64,000 nt of DNA from Halalkalicoccus jeotgali B3 (GTDB lineage Archaea; Halobacteriota; Halobacteria; Halobacteriales; Halalkalicoccaceae). The position numbers and the translations under genes were made by a program. Below, piece by piece: positions 33,126 through 42,440 of this stretch (its first letter is position 1; each line of letters begins with the position of its first letter). Below the pieces are notes generated by a model. That model saw only the letters and a list, made by a program, of their open reading frames with translations, did no database searches and had not been told where the DNA came from. The DNA lies in assembly GCF_000196895.1 (NCBI RefSeq), contig NC_014297.1, forward strand, positions 2,680,468 to 2,744,467, written 5' to 3'.

Positions 33126-34394
33126 ATGGCAACGGACCACGCACATCGTAGTTTGACGGAGGGTGTATCGGCGGTAGTAAAGGAATACGGGCTCGCGTTC
33201 GTCATGGTCGCGAGCTACTTCGGGTCGGGGTCGGTTTTCATCGCGAGTCAGGCGGGGGTCGCACACGGTTACACCCTGCTGTGGGCGGTCGTCGGCGCGG
33301 CGCTGTTGGGTTTTATGGCCCAGGACATGAGCGCCCGCCTCGGGATCCACGGCACCTCGTTGATGGAGTTCATCAGGGAGAAACTCGGGCGTGGAGGGGC
33401 GCTTTTCGTCGCGCTGTTCCTCTCGATCGGCTGTGTCGCCTGGACGCTCGGACTCGTCGCGGCGGTCGGCGCCGCGGTCCAGTTCCTCTCCGGGGGGGCT
33501 GTCGGCTGGCAGCCCGTCGCGGTGGCGACGACGCTCGTCGCGATCGGGATCGGGATGCTCGATTACGACAAGGTCGAAAGCATCATGATCGCCATGATGC
33601 TCTCGCTGATGGCGATCTACGTGATCGTCATGCTGCCAAGCGGCGCCGATCCGGTGACGGTCGCGACCGGGTTCGTGCCCTCGGTTCCCAACGCCGCCGC
33701 GCTCACCGTCGCCGCCGGATTGCTCGGAACCACGGCGCTGTGGCCTAACTTCTTTCTCGAATCGATCCTCGTCGAGAGCAAGGGCTGGACCGACGAGTCG
33801 GACCTCCCGACGATGCGAAAGGATCTGGCGGTCGGCTACGCGGTCGGCGGGGTGACGACGATCGCGATCCTGATCGTCTCGGCCGCCATCCTGCCCGCGC
33901 TCGGCTACACTACCCTCGATACGTTCATCACGCCCGGCGAGGCGCTCGTCGAGGTCTTTGGCGCATGGGCGATGATCCTCTTTATCGCCGGGGCCGCGGC
34001 CGCGGCGTTCAACAGCATCATCCCGATCATGTGGACGCCCGCCTACATCATCCCGCAGGCGCTCGGCCACGAACCGACGAAAAACGGGCGGCTGTTCAAG
34101 CTCATCTTCATCGGCGGGACCGGGCTCGGCGTGCTCTCGCCGGTCGTCTCGGCGGCGCTTGGCCTCTCGGTCGTCGACATGGTCATCCTGTTTCCGACCT
34201 ACAACGGCATCTTCGCGCTGCCGCTGGCGGCGGTGTTGCTGTTCTGGGCGGTCAATGACCGCGAGACCATGGGCCAGTACACCAACTCCCTGAAGCTCAA
34301 CGTGGTCAACGCGACGCTCGTCCTCTTGGCGATCGTTCTCGCGGTCTCCTCTGCGCGGGACTTCGTCGGGATGCTCTTCGGCGGCGGCCTGTAG
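33126..34394 (+). CDS. NRAMP-family transporter lacking the canonical metal motif
   Basis: 422 aa, about 11 membrane helices, LeuT-fold. Family resemblance: GLAFVMVASYFGSGSVFIAS (helix 1) and LLGTTALWPNFFLESILVES (helix 6). In Mn/Fe transporters helix 1 carries DPGN and helix 6 MPHN; here these read GSGS and WPNF, so the usual metal ligands (Asp, Asn, Met) are missing. This matches non-canonical NRAMP relatives such as the Mg-transporting clade in changed ligands, though the substrate cannot be named. Starts at ATG 33126. Confidence 0.78.
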   Translation: MATDHAHRSLTEGVSAVVKEYGLAFVMVASYFGSGSVFIASQAGVAHGYTLLWAVVGAALLGFMAQDMSARLGIHGTSLMEFIREKLGRGGALFVALFLSIGCVAWTLGLVAAVGAAVQFLSGGAVGWQPVAVATTLVAIGIGMLDYDKVESIMIAMMLSLMAIYVIVMLPSGADPVTVATGFVPSVPNAAALTVAAGLLGTTALWPNFFLESILVESKGWTDESDLPTMRKDLAVGYAVGGVTTIAILIVSAAILPALGYTTLDTFITPGEALVEVFGAWAMILFIAGAAAAAFNSIIPIMWTPAYIIPQALGHEPTKNGRLFKLIFIGGTGLGVLSPVVSAALGLSVVDMVILFPTYNGIFALPLAAVLLFWAVNDRETMGQYTNSLKLNVVNATLVLLAIVLAVSSARDFVGMLFGGGL

Positions 34395-34491
34395 ACCGTC
34401 CCGTCCCAGTGCGGGCCTCGCGGTCGATACCGCCAGCGCGGTCCGCGTATCGACCACCAGACTTACCACGCCCGACGGTTTTCGGCCGATA

Positions 34492-35259
34492 GTGTCGCCC
34501 GAACTCGCCGTCCTCCTCGCAGTGATCGCCCTGTTCGCGGGCGTTGGGATCACCGCGATCGGACCCGGCGGCGTCTTCGTGACGGTCGCCCTGTTCGCAC
34601 TCGCGCCCCTCTCGACCGCGGAGGTCGCGGGCACCGCGAGCGCGACGTTCGTCGCGACCGGCCTGCTGGGCAGCGCCGTCTACTTCCAATCGGGCGAGTT
34701 CGCGCAGGGTCACGCCCGCGAGATGGCGATCGTCCTGAGCGCGACGAGCGTCCTCGGGGCGCTCGCGGGTTCGCAGCTCAACCTCGTCCTCCCCGAGCGC
34801 GTCTTCGGGTATCTCCTGTCGGTCTTCGTCACCACTATCGGCGCGGTGATCGTCTATCGCGAGCACGTGGGCCTAAAGCCCTCGAACCGGCTCGACAGCG
34901 TTCCCGACCGCCAGCGCCGGGTGCTGATCGGCGGGGTCGGCCTCGGGATCGGGATCCTGGGGGGGTTGCTCGGCGTCGGCGGGCCCGTCGTCGCCGTACC
35001 GGTGTTGGTGGTACTGGGCGTGCCGATGCTCGTCGCGGTCGCCGTCGCGCAGGTCCAGTCGGTCTTCATCTCGACGTTCGCGACCGCCGGCTACGCGCTC
35101 TCGGGGGCGGTGTCGATCCCCGTCGCCGTCCTGATCGGGATCCCCCAACTGGTGGGCGTCCTCGCCGGCTGGAAGGTCGCCCACCTGGTCGATCCCCACC
35201 GACTTCGGATCGTACTGGGGGCCGTGCTCGTGACGGTCGGACCGCTGCTCCTTCTCTGA
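34492..35259 (+). CDS. TauE/SafE family sulfite/sulfonate exporter
   Basis: 255 aa, GTG start, eight membrane helices with the internal repeat characteristic of the TauE/SafE family (LFAGVGITAIGPGGVFVTVA; ILGGLLGVGGPVVAVPVLVV). These export sulfite, sulfoacetate or related anions. Substrate not readable. Follows the NRAMP gene by about 100 bp. Confidence 0.85.
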   Translation: MSPELAVLLAVIALFAGVGITAIGPGGVFVTVALFALAPLSTAEVAGTASATFVATGLLGSAVYFQSGEFAQGHAREMAIVLSATSVLGALAGSQLNLVLPERVFGYLLSVFVTTIGAVIVYREHVGLKPSNRLDSVPDRQRRVLIGGVGLGIGILGGLLGVGGPVVAVPVLVVLGVPMLVAVAVAQVQSVFISTFATAGYALSGAVSIPVAVLIGIPQLVGVLAGWKVAHLVDPHRLRIVLGAVLVTVGPLLLL

Positions 35260-35493
35260 AAATCCCCCGCACTCGCTCGACAGCGGGCGCTTCGCCTCCT
35301 TGTGTCCACCAGACCGCCGGTTCGCGGCGCGCGATTCCACGCTGCGTTCGAGTACCAGCCCTTTTCCGCCCTCCTCGAGCGTCGCCGGAAGTGGCGATCG
35401 TACACCTACCGGCCATCGCACCGCAACCGACGGCGACCGCACTGCTCCCGAATAGCCCCCGCGCTTTTGCCGTGGGCCGTCGTAGCTACCCGC

Positions 35494-35904
35494 ATGGCCG
35501 AGAGGATACTCGTTCCGATCGACGACTCGGACCGGTCGACCGAGGCGGTGGAGTTCGCCTTCGACGAACACCCGGAGGCCGCGTTCGTCGCCCTGCACGT
35601 CCACGAACCGGTCTACGGCGAAGGGTTCGCGTGGCGCGAGCGCGAGGATGCGACGGAGGACGACGACGTCGAGGCACTGTTCGAGCGCCTTGAGGGGATC
35701 GCGGAGAAACACGGGGTGAGCATCGAGACGGTGACCAGCGAGGGCAAACCCTCCGACGAAATCATCGAGTACGTCGAATCGAATCCGATCGACGCGATCG
35801 TCATGGGATCGCACGGCCGGTCGGGGGCCTCGCGGGTCCTCTTGGGCAGCGTCGCCGAGACGGTCACGCGACGCTCGCCCGTGCCGGTGACGGTCGTTCG
35901 CTGA
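35494..35904 (+). CDS. Universal stress protein (UspA)
   Basis: 136 aa. ILVPIDDSDRSTEAVEFAFD at the N terminus and the ATP-binding loop GSHGRSGASRVLLGSVAETV (G-2x-G-9x-G-S/T) are those of ATP-binding Usp proteins; haloarchaea carry dozens. Start MAERILVPID at 35494. Role in stress signalling unspecific. Confidence 0.92.
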   Translation: MAERILVPIDDSDRSTEAVEFAFDEHPEAAFVALHVHEPVYGEGFAWREREDATEDDDVEALFERLEGIAEKHGVSIETVTSEGKPSDEIIEYVESNPIDAIVMGSHGRSGASRVLLGSVAETVTRRSPVPVTVVR

Positions 35905-36032
35905 GTGGTGACAACCGGAGCGAACCGGGAAGCAACTCGTTACAACCGCGATCCACTGATCGCCCGACATCGGGGCGTTCGAGGGGCAACGACAACGCTT
36001 ATGCGCGCGCCACGACACCCTTTCGAGAGAGA

Positions 36033-37481
36033 ATGGGCGCGATAGAGGACGTGTACTCGGACCTCGATACCGACGTGTCCCTCGAGGAGTTCGAGGACGC
36101 AGTCGAGGCGAAAGTCGAGCAGATGGGCGGGCTCGCGGACGAGGAGACCGCCGCGATGTTGATCGCCCACGAACTGCGCGACGAGGAGGTGACGGGGATC
36201 AGTGACATCGAACCGGGGATGGACGAGGTGAAGTTCCTCGCGAAGGTCACCGGCGTCGGCGAACTCCGCACCTTCGAGCGCGACGAGGAGGACGAGGACG
36301 GCATGGTGATCAACGTCGAGGCCGCCGATGCGACCGGCTCGGTCAGGCTCGCCTTCTGGGACGAACAGGCCAAAGCCATCGAGAACGAGGGCATGGAACA
36401 GGGCACCGTCCTCCGGGTGAAGGGCCGCCCCAAGGAGGGGTACAACGGGCTCGAAGTCAGCGTCACCCAGGCAGAAGAGGACCCCGACGCCGAGGTCGAC
36501 GTCGATATCCGGGACACCTACCGGATCGAGGACCTCTCGATGGGGCTCTCGGACGTCGATCTCAAGGGCAAGGTGCTCGCGACCGACGGCGTGCGGACCT
36601 TCGACCGGGACGACGGCTCCGAAGGGAGAGTGGCGAACCTGACCCTCGGCGACGAAACGGGGAGGATCAGGATCACCCTCTGGGACGAGCGCACCGAGGC
36701 CACGGAGGCGTTCTCGGCGGGCGAGTCCGTCGAAATCGTCGACGGCTACGTCCGCGAGCGAAACGGCGAGTTGGAGCTCCACGTCGGCAATCGCGGGGCG
36801 ATCGAGGGGATAGAAGACGAAATCGAGTACGTCCCGGAGACGACCGCGATCGAGGACTTGGCAATCGAGGACGTCGCGGATATCGGCGGTGTGGTCCGTT
36901 CGGCGGACCCGAAACGCACCTTCGACCGGGACGACGGCTCGGAGGGCCAAGTGAGGAACGTACGGATCCAGGACGAAACCGGCGACATCCGGGTCGCGAT
37001 GTGGGGCGAGAAAGCCGACATCGAGATGGGACCGGGCGATACCGTCCAGTTCGCCGACGTCGAGATCCAGGACGGCTGGCAGGACGACATCGAGGCCTCT
37101 GCGGGCTGGCGCGCGACGGTGACGGTCACCGATTCGGGCTCCTCGGCCCCGACGGCCGGTGGGGGCGATTCGGACTCCGCGGAACTCTCGTCGTTCGGCG
37201 ACGACGGGTCGGCCGCCGGCACTGCGGAGTCGGCAGGAAGCGAGAACGCGTCGGGCTCGGCGGAATCGGTCGACTCCGAGACGGGCCCGTCGGCGGGCGA
37301 CGGGGACGCAGAGACCGTCGAGTTCACCGGGACGGTCGTCCAGCCGGGCGACCCCGCGAAGCTCGATGACGGCACGGAAACCGTCTCGGTACACACGAGC
37401 GAGGAACTCTCGCTGGGCGAGGAGGTCACGGTCCGGGGGCCGATGCGCGAGGGACGGATCGACGCCGAGGACGTCGTTTAG
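36033..37481 (+). CDS. rpa2: Single-stranded DNA-binding protein RPA2 (haloarchaeal)
   Basis: 482 aa, replication protein A homologue. At least three OB folds in order (about 65-150, 175-260, 285-355), each carrying a T-F-[ED]-R-D motif (RTFERDEEDEDG, RTFDRDDGSEGR, RTFDRDDGSEGQ) and an LWD/FWD/MWG strand, a Ser/Gly/Asp linker (about 370-430), and a C-terminal OB-like piece (VEFTGTVVQPGDPAKL). Length and arrangement match Haloferax Rpa2, which also sits near the histone gene. Binds ssDNA in replication and repair. T6 terminator at 37486-37491. Confidence 0.9.
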   Translation: MGAIEDVYSDLDTDVSLEEFEDAVEAKVEQMGGLADEETAAMLIAHELRDEEVTGISDIEPGMDEVKFLAKVTGVGELRTFERDEEDEDGMVINVEAADATGSVRLAFWDEQAKAIENEGMEQGTVLRVKGRPKEGYNGLEVSVTQAEEDPDAEVDVDIRDTYRIEDLSMGLSDVDLKGKVLATDGVRTFDRDDGSEGRVANLTLGDETGRIRITLWDERTEATEAFSAGESVEIVDGYVRERNGELELHVGNRGAIEGIEDEIEYVPETTAIEDLAIEDVADIGGVVRSADPKRTFDRDDGSEGQVRNVRIQDETGDIRVAMWGEKADIEMGPGDTVQFADVEIQDGWQDDIEASAGWRATVTVTDSGSSAPTAGGGDSDSAELSSFGDDGSAAGTAESAGSENASGSAESVDSETGPSAGDGDAETVEFTGTVVQPGDPAKLDDGTETVSVHTSEELSLGEEVTVRGPMREGRIDAEDVV

Positions 37482-37485
37482 AACC

Positions 37486-37491
37486 TTTTTT
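37486..37491 (+). terminator. T6 terminator after rpa2
   Basis: Six T five nt after the rpa2 stop; the aminotransferase start follows 25 nt later, so its promoter and this terminator overlap. Confidence 0.45.
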
Positions 37492-37515
37492 CATTATCGG
37501 CCCCGAGTATCGGGT

Positions 37516-38817
37516 ATGTCACAACAGCGCATGGAGCCGGCAAGCGCGACGCTCGCTCACTGGTCGAGCCCCGACGGCGACCCGCCGACGATCGTCGAGG
37601 GCGAGGGGTGTTACGTGACCGACAGCGAGGGGACCGAGCACCTCGATTTCATCGCCCAGCTCTACTGTGTGAACGCCGGCCACGGCAACGGGCGCATCAA
37701 CGCGGCGATCGAAGAGCAGCTCTCGAAGGTGGCGTACGTCTCCTCGGCGAAACACAACGACACGCGCGACCGCCTCGCAGACGAACTCGCCGAGATCGCG
37801 CCCGGAGACCTCTCGAACACCTTCTTCTCGGTGTCGGGCAGCGAGGCCAACGAGGCGGCCGTCCAGATCGCCCGCGAGTACACGGGCGCGCCGAAGGTGC
37901 TCACGCGCTATCAGTCCTATCACGGCGGGACCTACGGCGCGGGGAGCCTAACTGGCGATCCCTCCACCAGAGCGGCGCTCGAACCCTACGGCGGGACGGC
38001 CACTGGAAAGTTCCTGCCGCCGCTGCCGGAGGCGTTCGACGCCGAGGGCGAGGAGCTGGCGGCGAAGGCGGCCGATCACCTGGAGTACGTGATCCGCAAC
38101 GAGGGCCACGAGACCGTCGGAGCCGTGTTGATGGAGCCGGTCGCCGGCACCAGCGGCGCGTACCCCGCCCCGCCCGGCTACTTCGAGCGGGTGCGCGAGA
38201 TCTGTGATACGTACGACGTGCTGCTGATCGCCGACGAGGTGATCACCGGCTTCGGGCGCTGTGGCGAGTGGTTCGGGATCCAAACCGAGGGCGTCGAGCC
38301 GGACATGCTCACCTTCGCGAAAGGCGTCACGAGCGCGTATGCGCCCCTCGCTGGCGTGCTCGTCGGCCCGGAGATCGCTGCGAGCGTCCGGGAGGGTGGC
38401 TACGACCTCGGACAGACCTTCGGGGGCCATCCCCTCTCGTGTGCAGCGGGACTGGGCGCGCTTGAGGTCTACCGGGACGGGCTGCTCGACAACGTCCGCG
38501 AGAACGCGGCGTACTTCGAGAGCGAGCTCGGGGAGCTAGAAGCACACGACGCCGTCGCGGACGTCCGCGGCCGGGGCTTTCTGTGGGGGGTCACGTTCAG
38601 GGACGGCGACGAGCCGTTCGTCGACCCGTGGGTCGAACCGGACGTGGAGAACCCGGTGGAGGCGGTGCTCGAAGACGCTGCCGACCGGAACGTCATGTTG
38701 GGGTCGGGTCGGCCGTCGACCCAGGTCATCTGTGCGCCGCCGCTGTGTGCGGGCCGCGAGGAGATCGACGCGGGCGTCGCCGCCCTCGGGGCGGCGATCG
38801 AGCGCGTCTTCGGGTGA
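37516..38817 (+). CDS. Class III aminotransferase
   Basis: 433 aa PLP enzyme of the acetylornithine/GABA/beta-alanine transaminase class. SVSGSEANEAAVQIAREYTG (phosphate binding), YHGGTYGAGSLTG, LLIADEVITGFGRCGEW (Asp for the pyridine N), LTFAKGVTSAYAPL with the Schiff-base Lys, and FGGHPLSCAAGLGALEV. Substrate cannot be told; beta-alanine-pyruvate or 4-aminobutyrate transaminase relatives fit. Starts MSQQRMEPASATLAHWSS; a start at the second Met is possible. Confidence 0.88.
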   Translation: MSQQRMEPASATLAHWSSPDGDPPTIVEGEGCYVTDSEGTEHLDFIAQLYCVNAGHGNGRINAAIEEQLSKVAYVSSAKHNDTRDRLADELAEIAPGDLSNTFFSVSGSEANEAAVQIAREYTGAPKVLTRYQSYHGGTYGAGSLTGDPSTRAALEPYGGTATGKFLPPLPEAFDAEGEELAAKAADHLEYVIRNEGHETVGAVLMEPVAGTSGAYPAPPGYFERVREICDTYDVLLIADEVITGFGRCGEWFGIQTEGVEPDMLTFAKGVTSAYAPLAGVLVGPEIAASVREGGYDLGQTFGGHPLSCAAGLGALEVYRDGLLDNVRENAAYFESELGELEAHDAVADVRGRGFLWGVTFRDGDEPFVDPWVEPDVENPVEAVLEDAADRNVMLGSGRPSTQVICAPPLCAGREEIDAGVAALGAAIERVFG

Positions 38818-38859
38818 GACGACGAAAACGCTTAAGCGTCCCTGCGGATGGTTTGGTGT

Positions 38860-39291
38860 ATGAGCGTCGAGTTGCCGTTCGCGCCGGTTGATACGATCAT
38901 CCGGCGCAACGCCGGTGGGTTGCGCGTCAGTGCCGAAGCGACGGCGGAACTCGCCGAACTGATCCAACGACGGGGGGCCTCGATCGCAGCGGGAGCGACC
39001 GACGCGGCCGACGCCGAGGGCAGGAAGACCCTGATGCCCGCCGATTTCGGCGTCGAGGAGGTGGTCGATCCCGACACCCTCGAACTGCCGATCGCGCCGG
39101 TCGACCGGATCGCCAGACTGGACATCGACGACCGCTATCGGGTCTCGATGGACGCACGCATCGCGCTAGCACAGCTCCTGGAAGCCGATGCGGACGACGT
39201 CGCCGACGGGGCGGTAACGCTCGCACGCCACGCGGATCGGCGGACGGTGAAAGCCGAGGACATACGGACGTACGTCGAACTGGTCACATGA
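38860..39291 (+). CDS. hstA: Archaeal doublet histone
   Basis: 143 aa with two fused histone folds: first MSVELPFAPVDTIIRRNAGG to about residue 70, second ELPIAPVDRIARLDIDDRYR to the end (TVKAEDIRTYVELVT). Fused dimers are typical of haloarchaea, where the very acidic histone is thought to act more as a regulator than as a packager. Directly upstream of the histone deacetylase gene (16 bp apart). Confidence 0.93.
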   Translation: MSVELPFAPVDTIIRRNAGGLRVSAEATAELAELIQRRGASIAAGATDAADAEGRKTLMPADFGVEEVVDPDTLELPIAPVDRIARLDIDDRYRVSMDARIALAQLLEADADDVADGAVTLARHADRRTVKAEDIRTYVELVT

Positions 39292-39307
39292 GACACGGGA
39301 CACAGGC

Positions 39308-40312
39308 ATGAGATTCGGATACAGCGACACCTGCCTCGAGCACGACACCGGGGGACGCCACCCCGAGACGCCGGACCGGCTCCGAGCGATCAAACGCGGG
39401 CTCACCAAGAAACACGGCGTCGAGTACGTCGAGGGCGATCCCGCGTCCGTCTCGGCCATCGAGGCGGTCCACGACCCCGAGTACGTCGCCGAAGTCGAGG
39501 AGTTCTGCGCATCGGGCGGGGGCAACTGGGACCCCGACACCGTCGCCGTCGAGGAGACGTGGGACGCCGCACTCCAGAGTGCCGGGCTCGCCCAGTGGGC
39601 GGCCGAAACCGCCCTCGCGGGCGAGCAGGGACGGGACACCCCGTTTTCGATCGGCCGGCCGCCGGGCCACCACGCGCTGTCGGACGACGCCATGGGCTTT
39701 TGTTTCTTCAACAACGCCGCCGTCGCCGCCCAGGCCGCCCGAGAGGAGGTCGACCGGGTCGCGATCGTCGACTGGGACGTCCACCACGGCAATGGAACCC
39801 AGGAGATCTTCGAGGAGCGCTCGGACGTCTTTTATGCCTCGCTGCACGAGGACGGCCTCTATCCGGGGACGGGCGACGCCGAGGAGATCGGTACCGGCGA
39901 GGGCGAGGGGACGACCTGTAACGTCTCGCTTCCCGCCGGCACCGACGACGGGGGCTACCTGTACACCGTCGAGGAGGTCCTCGCACCGGTCATCGAGCGC
40001 TTCGACCCCGGCCTGCTCGTCATCAGCGCCGGCTTCGACGCCCATCGCCACGACCCAATCTCACGGATGCGCGTCTCGACGGACGGCTTTGGCCACCTCA
40101 CGATCGCGCTGCGGGAGATCGCCGACGCCGCCGATGCGCCCATCGCGTTCGTTCTGGAAGGTGGGTACGGCCTCGATACCCTCTCGGAGGGGGTCGCGAT
40201 GGTCCACGAGGTCTTCGACGGTCACACCCCCGTCGAGAACGAGTCGGGGCCCGACGAGGACGTCGAGGAGCTCGTCGCCGAGCTCCGGGAGCATCACGGG
40301 CTGGGGTCGTAG
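39308..40312 (+). CDS. Histone deacetylase family protein (class II-like)
   Basis: 334 aa arginase/deacetylase-fold zinc hydrolase removing acetyl groups from lysine or other amines. Catalytic landmarks: RPPGHHALSDDAMGFCFFNN (His-His), IVDWDVHHGNGTQEIF (zinc Asp and His), VISAGFDAHRHDP (zinc Asp) and LEGGYGL. Haloferax HdaI is the likely counterpart. It follows the histone gene by 16 nt, so the deacetylase and histone may share a message. Its last 19 bases overlap the converging CCA gene. Confidence 0.94.
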   Translation: MRFGYSDTCLEHDTGGRHPETPDRLRAIKRGLTKKHGVEYVEGDPASVSAIEAVHDPEYVAEVEEFCASGGGNWDPDTVAVEETWDAALQSAGLAQWAAETALAGEQGRDTPFSIGRPPGHHALSDDAMGFCFFNNAAVAAQAAREEVDRVAIVDWDVHHGNGTQEIFEERSDVFYASLHEDGLYPGTGDAEEIGTGEGEGTTCNVSLPAGTDDGGYLYTVEEVLAPVIERFDPGLLVISAGFDAHRHDPISRMRVSTDGFGHLTIALREIADAADAPIAFVLEGGYGLDTLSEGVAMVHEVFDGHTPVENESGPDEDVEELVAELREHHGLGS

Positions 40313-41643
40313 TAGCGCGCGAGTTCGACCTCGAACTCGGGGAGGAGTCCGAGCAGGTCCTCGCCGACCAGCAGGTCGTAACCCGACCCGAGTGCGCGCT
40401 CGACGTCCGGGCCGAGTGCCACCGAGGACAGCCCGCCCTCCAGACACGCCGCCGCCGAGGTGTACTCCCGGTCGCGCTCGACGACGTAACGCCCCCGTTC
40501 GACGAACGGCCCGTAGGCGCCGGTTGGCTCGTACTTTTCGTAGAACGCGGCGGCGTGATCGCCGACGTGGACCGGCGGGCCGACGTGGCGCTCGACGGTC
40601 GGCAGCGAATCGATCGCGGGTTCGAACAACAGGAGCGCCCGGTCCTCGGCGAAGGCCGCCGAGCGGACGAGGCCAAATCCCCGCCGGTCGAGTTCGTCGG
40701 CGAGGTTCGCGCGGGTCTTTTCGAGCTGGGGGTAGAGCTGGTCGTCGACGATATCGGGCGCCCGAAACCCGAGCGCAAGGGGCGTCGTCCCACGGGAGGC
40801 GAGGTGGCTCTTTAGGGCCTCCCGGGAAATCGGTTCGGGGTCGGACGGCTCGAAGCGCTCGGCATCGGGGTCGGCAAGCAACGCGCGGGCGTGGTGCTGG
40901 AAACGCGCGAGGTTCGTCTCCGAGAGGACGGCCGCGACGTTTCGCTCGGGATCCGTGGGGTCGACGACGACCAGCGGATCGGCGAACGTCCGAATGCCGT
41001 GGCCCTCGGGATCGAGTTCGATCGGCGGGTGCCAATCGGCGACCGCCTCGATCAACGGGCGAACCCCGCCGAACTCGAGGACGAGGAGTTCACAGAGATA
41101 GCCCGAAAAGCCCTCCGTCCGGAGGTCGCTCCCGTAGATCCCACGAGCGGTGAGAAACGCCTTGAGGGTACGAACGTCCGCGGCGAGGGCGGGCGTGACC
41201 GCGCGTTCGACGTACTCGGTGTGAAACGGGGTGCGATCGACGGCCGAGCGCGCATCCGTAGCGGATTCGACGCGAAAGCAGGGGACGAGATCCACGTCGT
41301 AGCCCTCGAACTCTCCCGTGATGTAGGGGTGTTCGGCGTACTCGGCCCGGCCGTCGGGCAGGACCGCACGGCCGATCGCAAGCCCGAGGGACTCGAGGTC
41401 CTCGCGTGGCAGGTCGGGGGGAAAGCGCACGAAGAGGTCGATGTCCTGATCGCCGGGCAACCACGTTCCACGAGCGGTCGAGCCGACCCGGACGAGATCG
41501 GTTTCGGCGGGACAGTCGGCGGTCGCGGACTCGGCGCGGGCGAGGAGTCGGTCGGCCGCCCGCGAGAGGTGTCGGCGTTCCTCGCGCGAGGGGGTCGTCC
41601 GCTCGCGGACCGCGGCGAGAACGGTAGCGAGGACGTCGGTCAT
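40294..41643 (-). CDS. cca: CCA tRNA nucleotidyltransferase (archaeal class I)
   Basis: 449 aa enzyme that adds CCA to tRNA 3' ends, needed here because none of the tRNA genes in the window encodes CCA. GSTARGTWLPGDQDIDLFVR is the nucleotidyltransferase motif GS...D.D; later EGYDVDLVPCFRV supplies the third carboxylate. Body and tail domains follow (LTARGIYGSDLRTEGFSGYL). Starts MTDVLATVLAAVRERTTPSR. Confidence 0.95.
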   Translation of the reverse strand: MTDVLATVLAAVRERTTPSREERRHLSRAADRLLARAESATADCPAETDLVRVGSTARGTWLPGDQDIDLFVRFPPDLPREDLESLGLAIGRAVLPDGRAEYAEHPYITGEFEGYDVDLVPCFRVESATDARSAVDRTPFHTEYVERAVTPALAADVRTLKAFLTARGIYGSDLRTEGFSGYLCELLVLEFGGVRPLIEAVADWHPPIELDPEGHGIRTFADPLVVVDPTDPERNVAAVLSETNLARFQHHARALLADPDAERFEPSDPEPISREALKSHLASRGTTPLALGFRAPDIVDDQLYPQLEKTRANLADELDRRGFGLVRSAAFAEDRALLLFEPAIDSLPTVERHVGPPVHVGDHAAAFYEKYEPTGAYGPFVERGRYVVERDREYTSAAACLEGGLSSVALGPDVERALGSGYDLLVGEDLLGLLPEFEVELARYYDPSP

Positions 41644-41737
41644 GGACGGAGGTTCCGCCGGAACGGGCGAAAGGGTATCGATGGGACGACGGCAAAACGA
41701 AAGCCCTATTTGACGAGTGCAGTTAGATGGGAGTGAA

Positions 41738-41810
41738 GCCGCCGTAGCTCAGTTGGTAGAGCACCTGGTTGTTACCCAGGTTGTCCCAGGTTCGAGTCCT
41801 GGCGGCGGCG
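41738..41810 (+). tRNA. tRNA-Asn (GTT)
   Basis: Acceptor GCCGCCG / CGGCGGC, discriminator G, anticodon stem CCTGG/CCAGG with loop TTGTTAC (anticodon GTT), T arm CCAGG TTCGAGT CCTGG. No intron. Confidence 0.95.
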
Positions 41811-41861
41811 TGAATTCCTGTAGACAGTTACTCCCCATGGGAATCGGCGAGTTCCCGCGAC

Positions 41862-42080
41862 GGTGGATTCTCCGCGACCGGCACGGGCCACCGACCGAAC
41901 TGGCGGACACTCGGCGACGCCCGGATCCGCGAACGAACCGACTGTACGGTGGTCGCAGTCGAGCGGGACGGGACCGTCCTCACCGATACCGGTCCGGAGT
42001 TCCGTCTGCACTCGGGCGACGAACTGGTCATCGCCGGCACCGACGACGGGACGAACCGATTCGTTCGGCCCTTCCCCTGA
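41862..42080 (+). pseudogene. TrkA-C (RCK_C) domain remnant
   Basis: One frame ending at TGA 42078 reads LGDARIRERTDCTVVAVERD, then TVLTDTGPEFRLHSGDELVI and AGTDDGTNRFVRPFP. This is a nearly complete TrkA-C domain of K+ channel or transporter regulators. Upstream in the frame there is no start, no RCK_N domain and no transporter, so this is the 3' remnant of a deleted gene stranded between tRNA-Asn and the tRNA(CAT). Confidence 0.65.
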
Positions 42081-42137
42081 GTCGCCGGCGCGACATCCGG
42101 CAGAATTTTGGTCGACGATTCAGTACCACCGGGATGA

Positions 42138-42212
42138 GGGCCCGTATCTCAGTCTGGTTAGAGAGGTCGGCTCATAACCGACTCGTCCTTGGTTCAAATC
42201 CGAGCGGGCCCA
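42138..42212 (+). tRNA. tRNA with CAT anticodon (elongator Met or Ile2)
   Basis: Acceptor GGGCCCG / CGGGCCC, discriminator A, anticodon stem GTCGG/CCGAC with loop CTCATAA (anticodon CAT), T loop GGTTCAAATCC. The anticodon stem lacks the three G-C pairs of initiators, so it is elongator tRNA-Met or the tRNA-Ile whose C34 becomes agmatidine; I could not separate the two. 75 nt, no intron. Confidence 0.85.
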
Positions 42213-42440
42213 TCGATTCTCCGAGGAGCGGGCGAGCGGATTGATAGTATTCAACTGATATAAACGGTACTGGACCGGCCGGGAACCCCGGACGATCCAA
42301 CGCGCCTGCTCGCGCCGTCGGCCCCGCCGTCTGCCGGTCGGGGAAAGATACGACCGCCCGAACGGTTGAGGTATATCTATTTCGAGTGATAAGTCAGAGT
42401 TATATCAATTGGGGTTGAACGGGTGATGGGGGAAAGACAG

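Noticed and set aside
32267-34634. Long minus-strand frames over the exported peptidase, NRAMP and TauE genes
   Set aside because: Rich in Arg/Asp/Gly low-complexity sequence typical of GC shadow frames.
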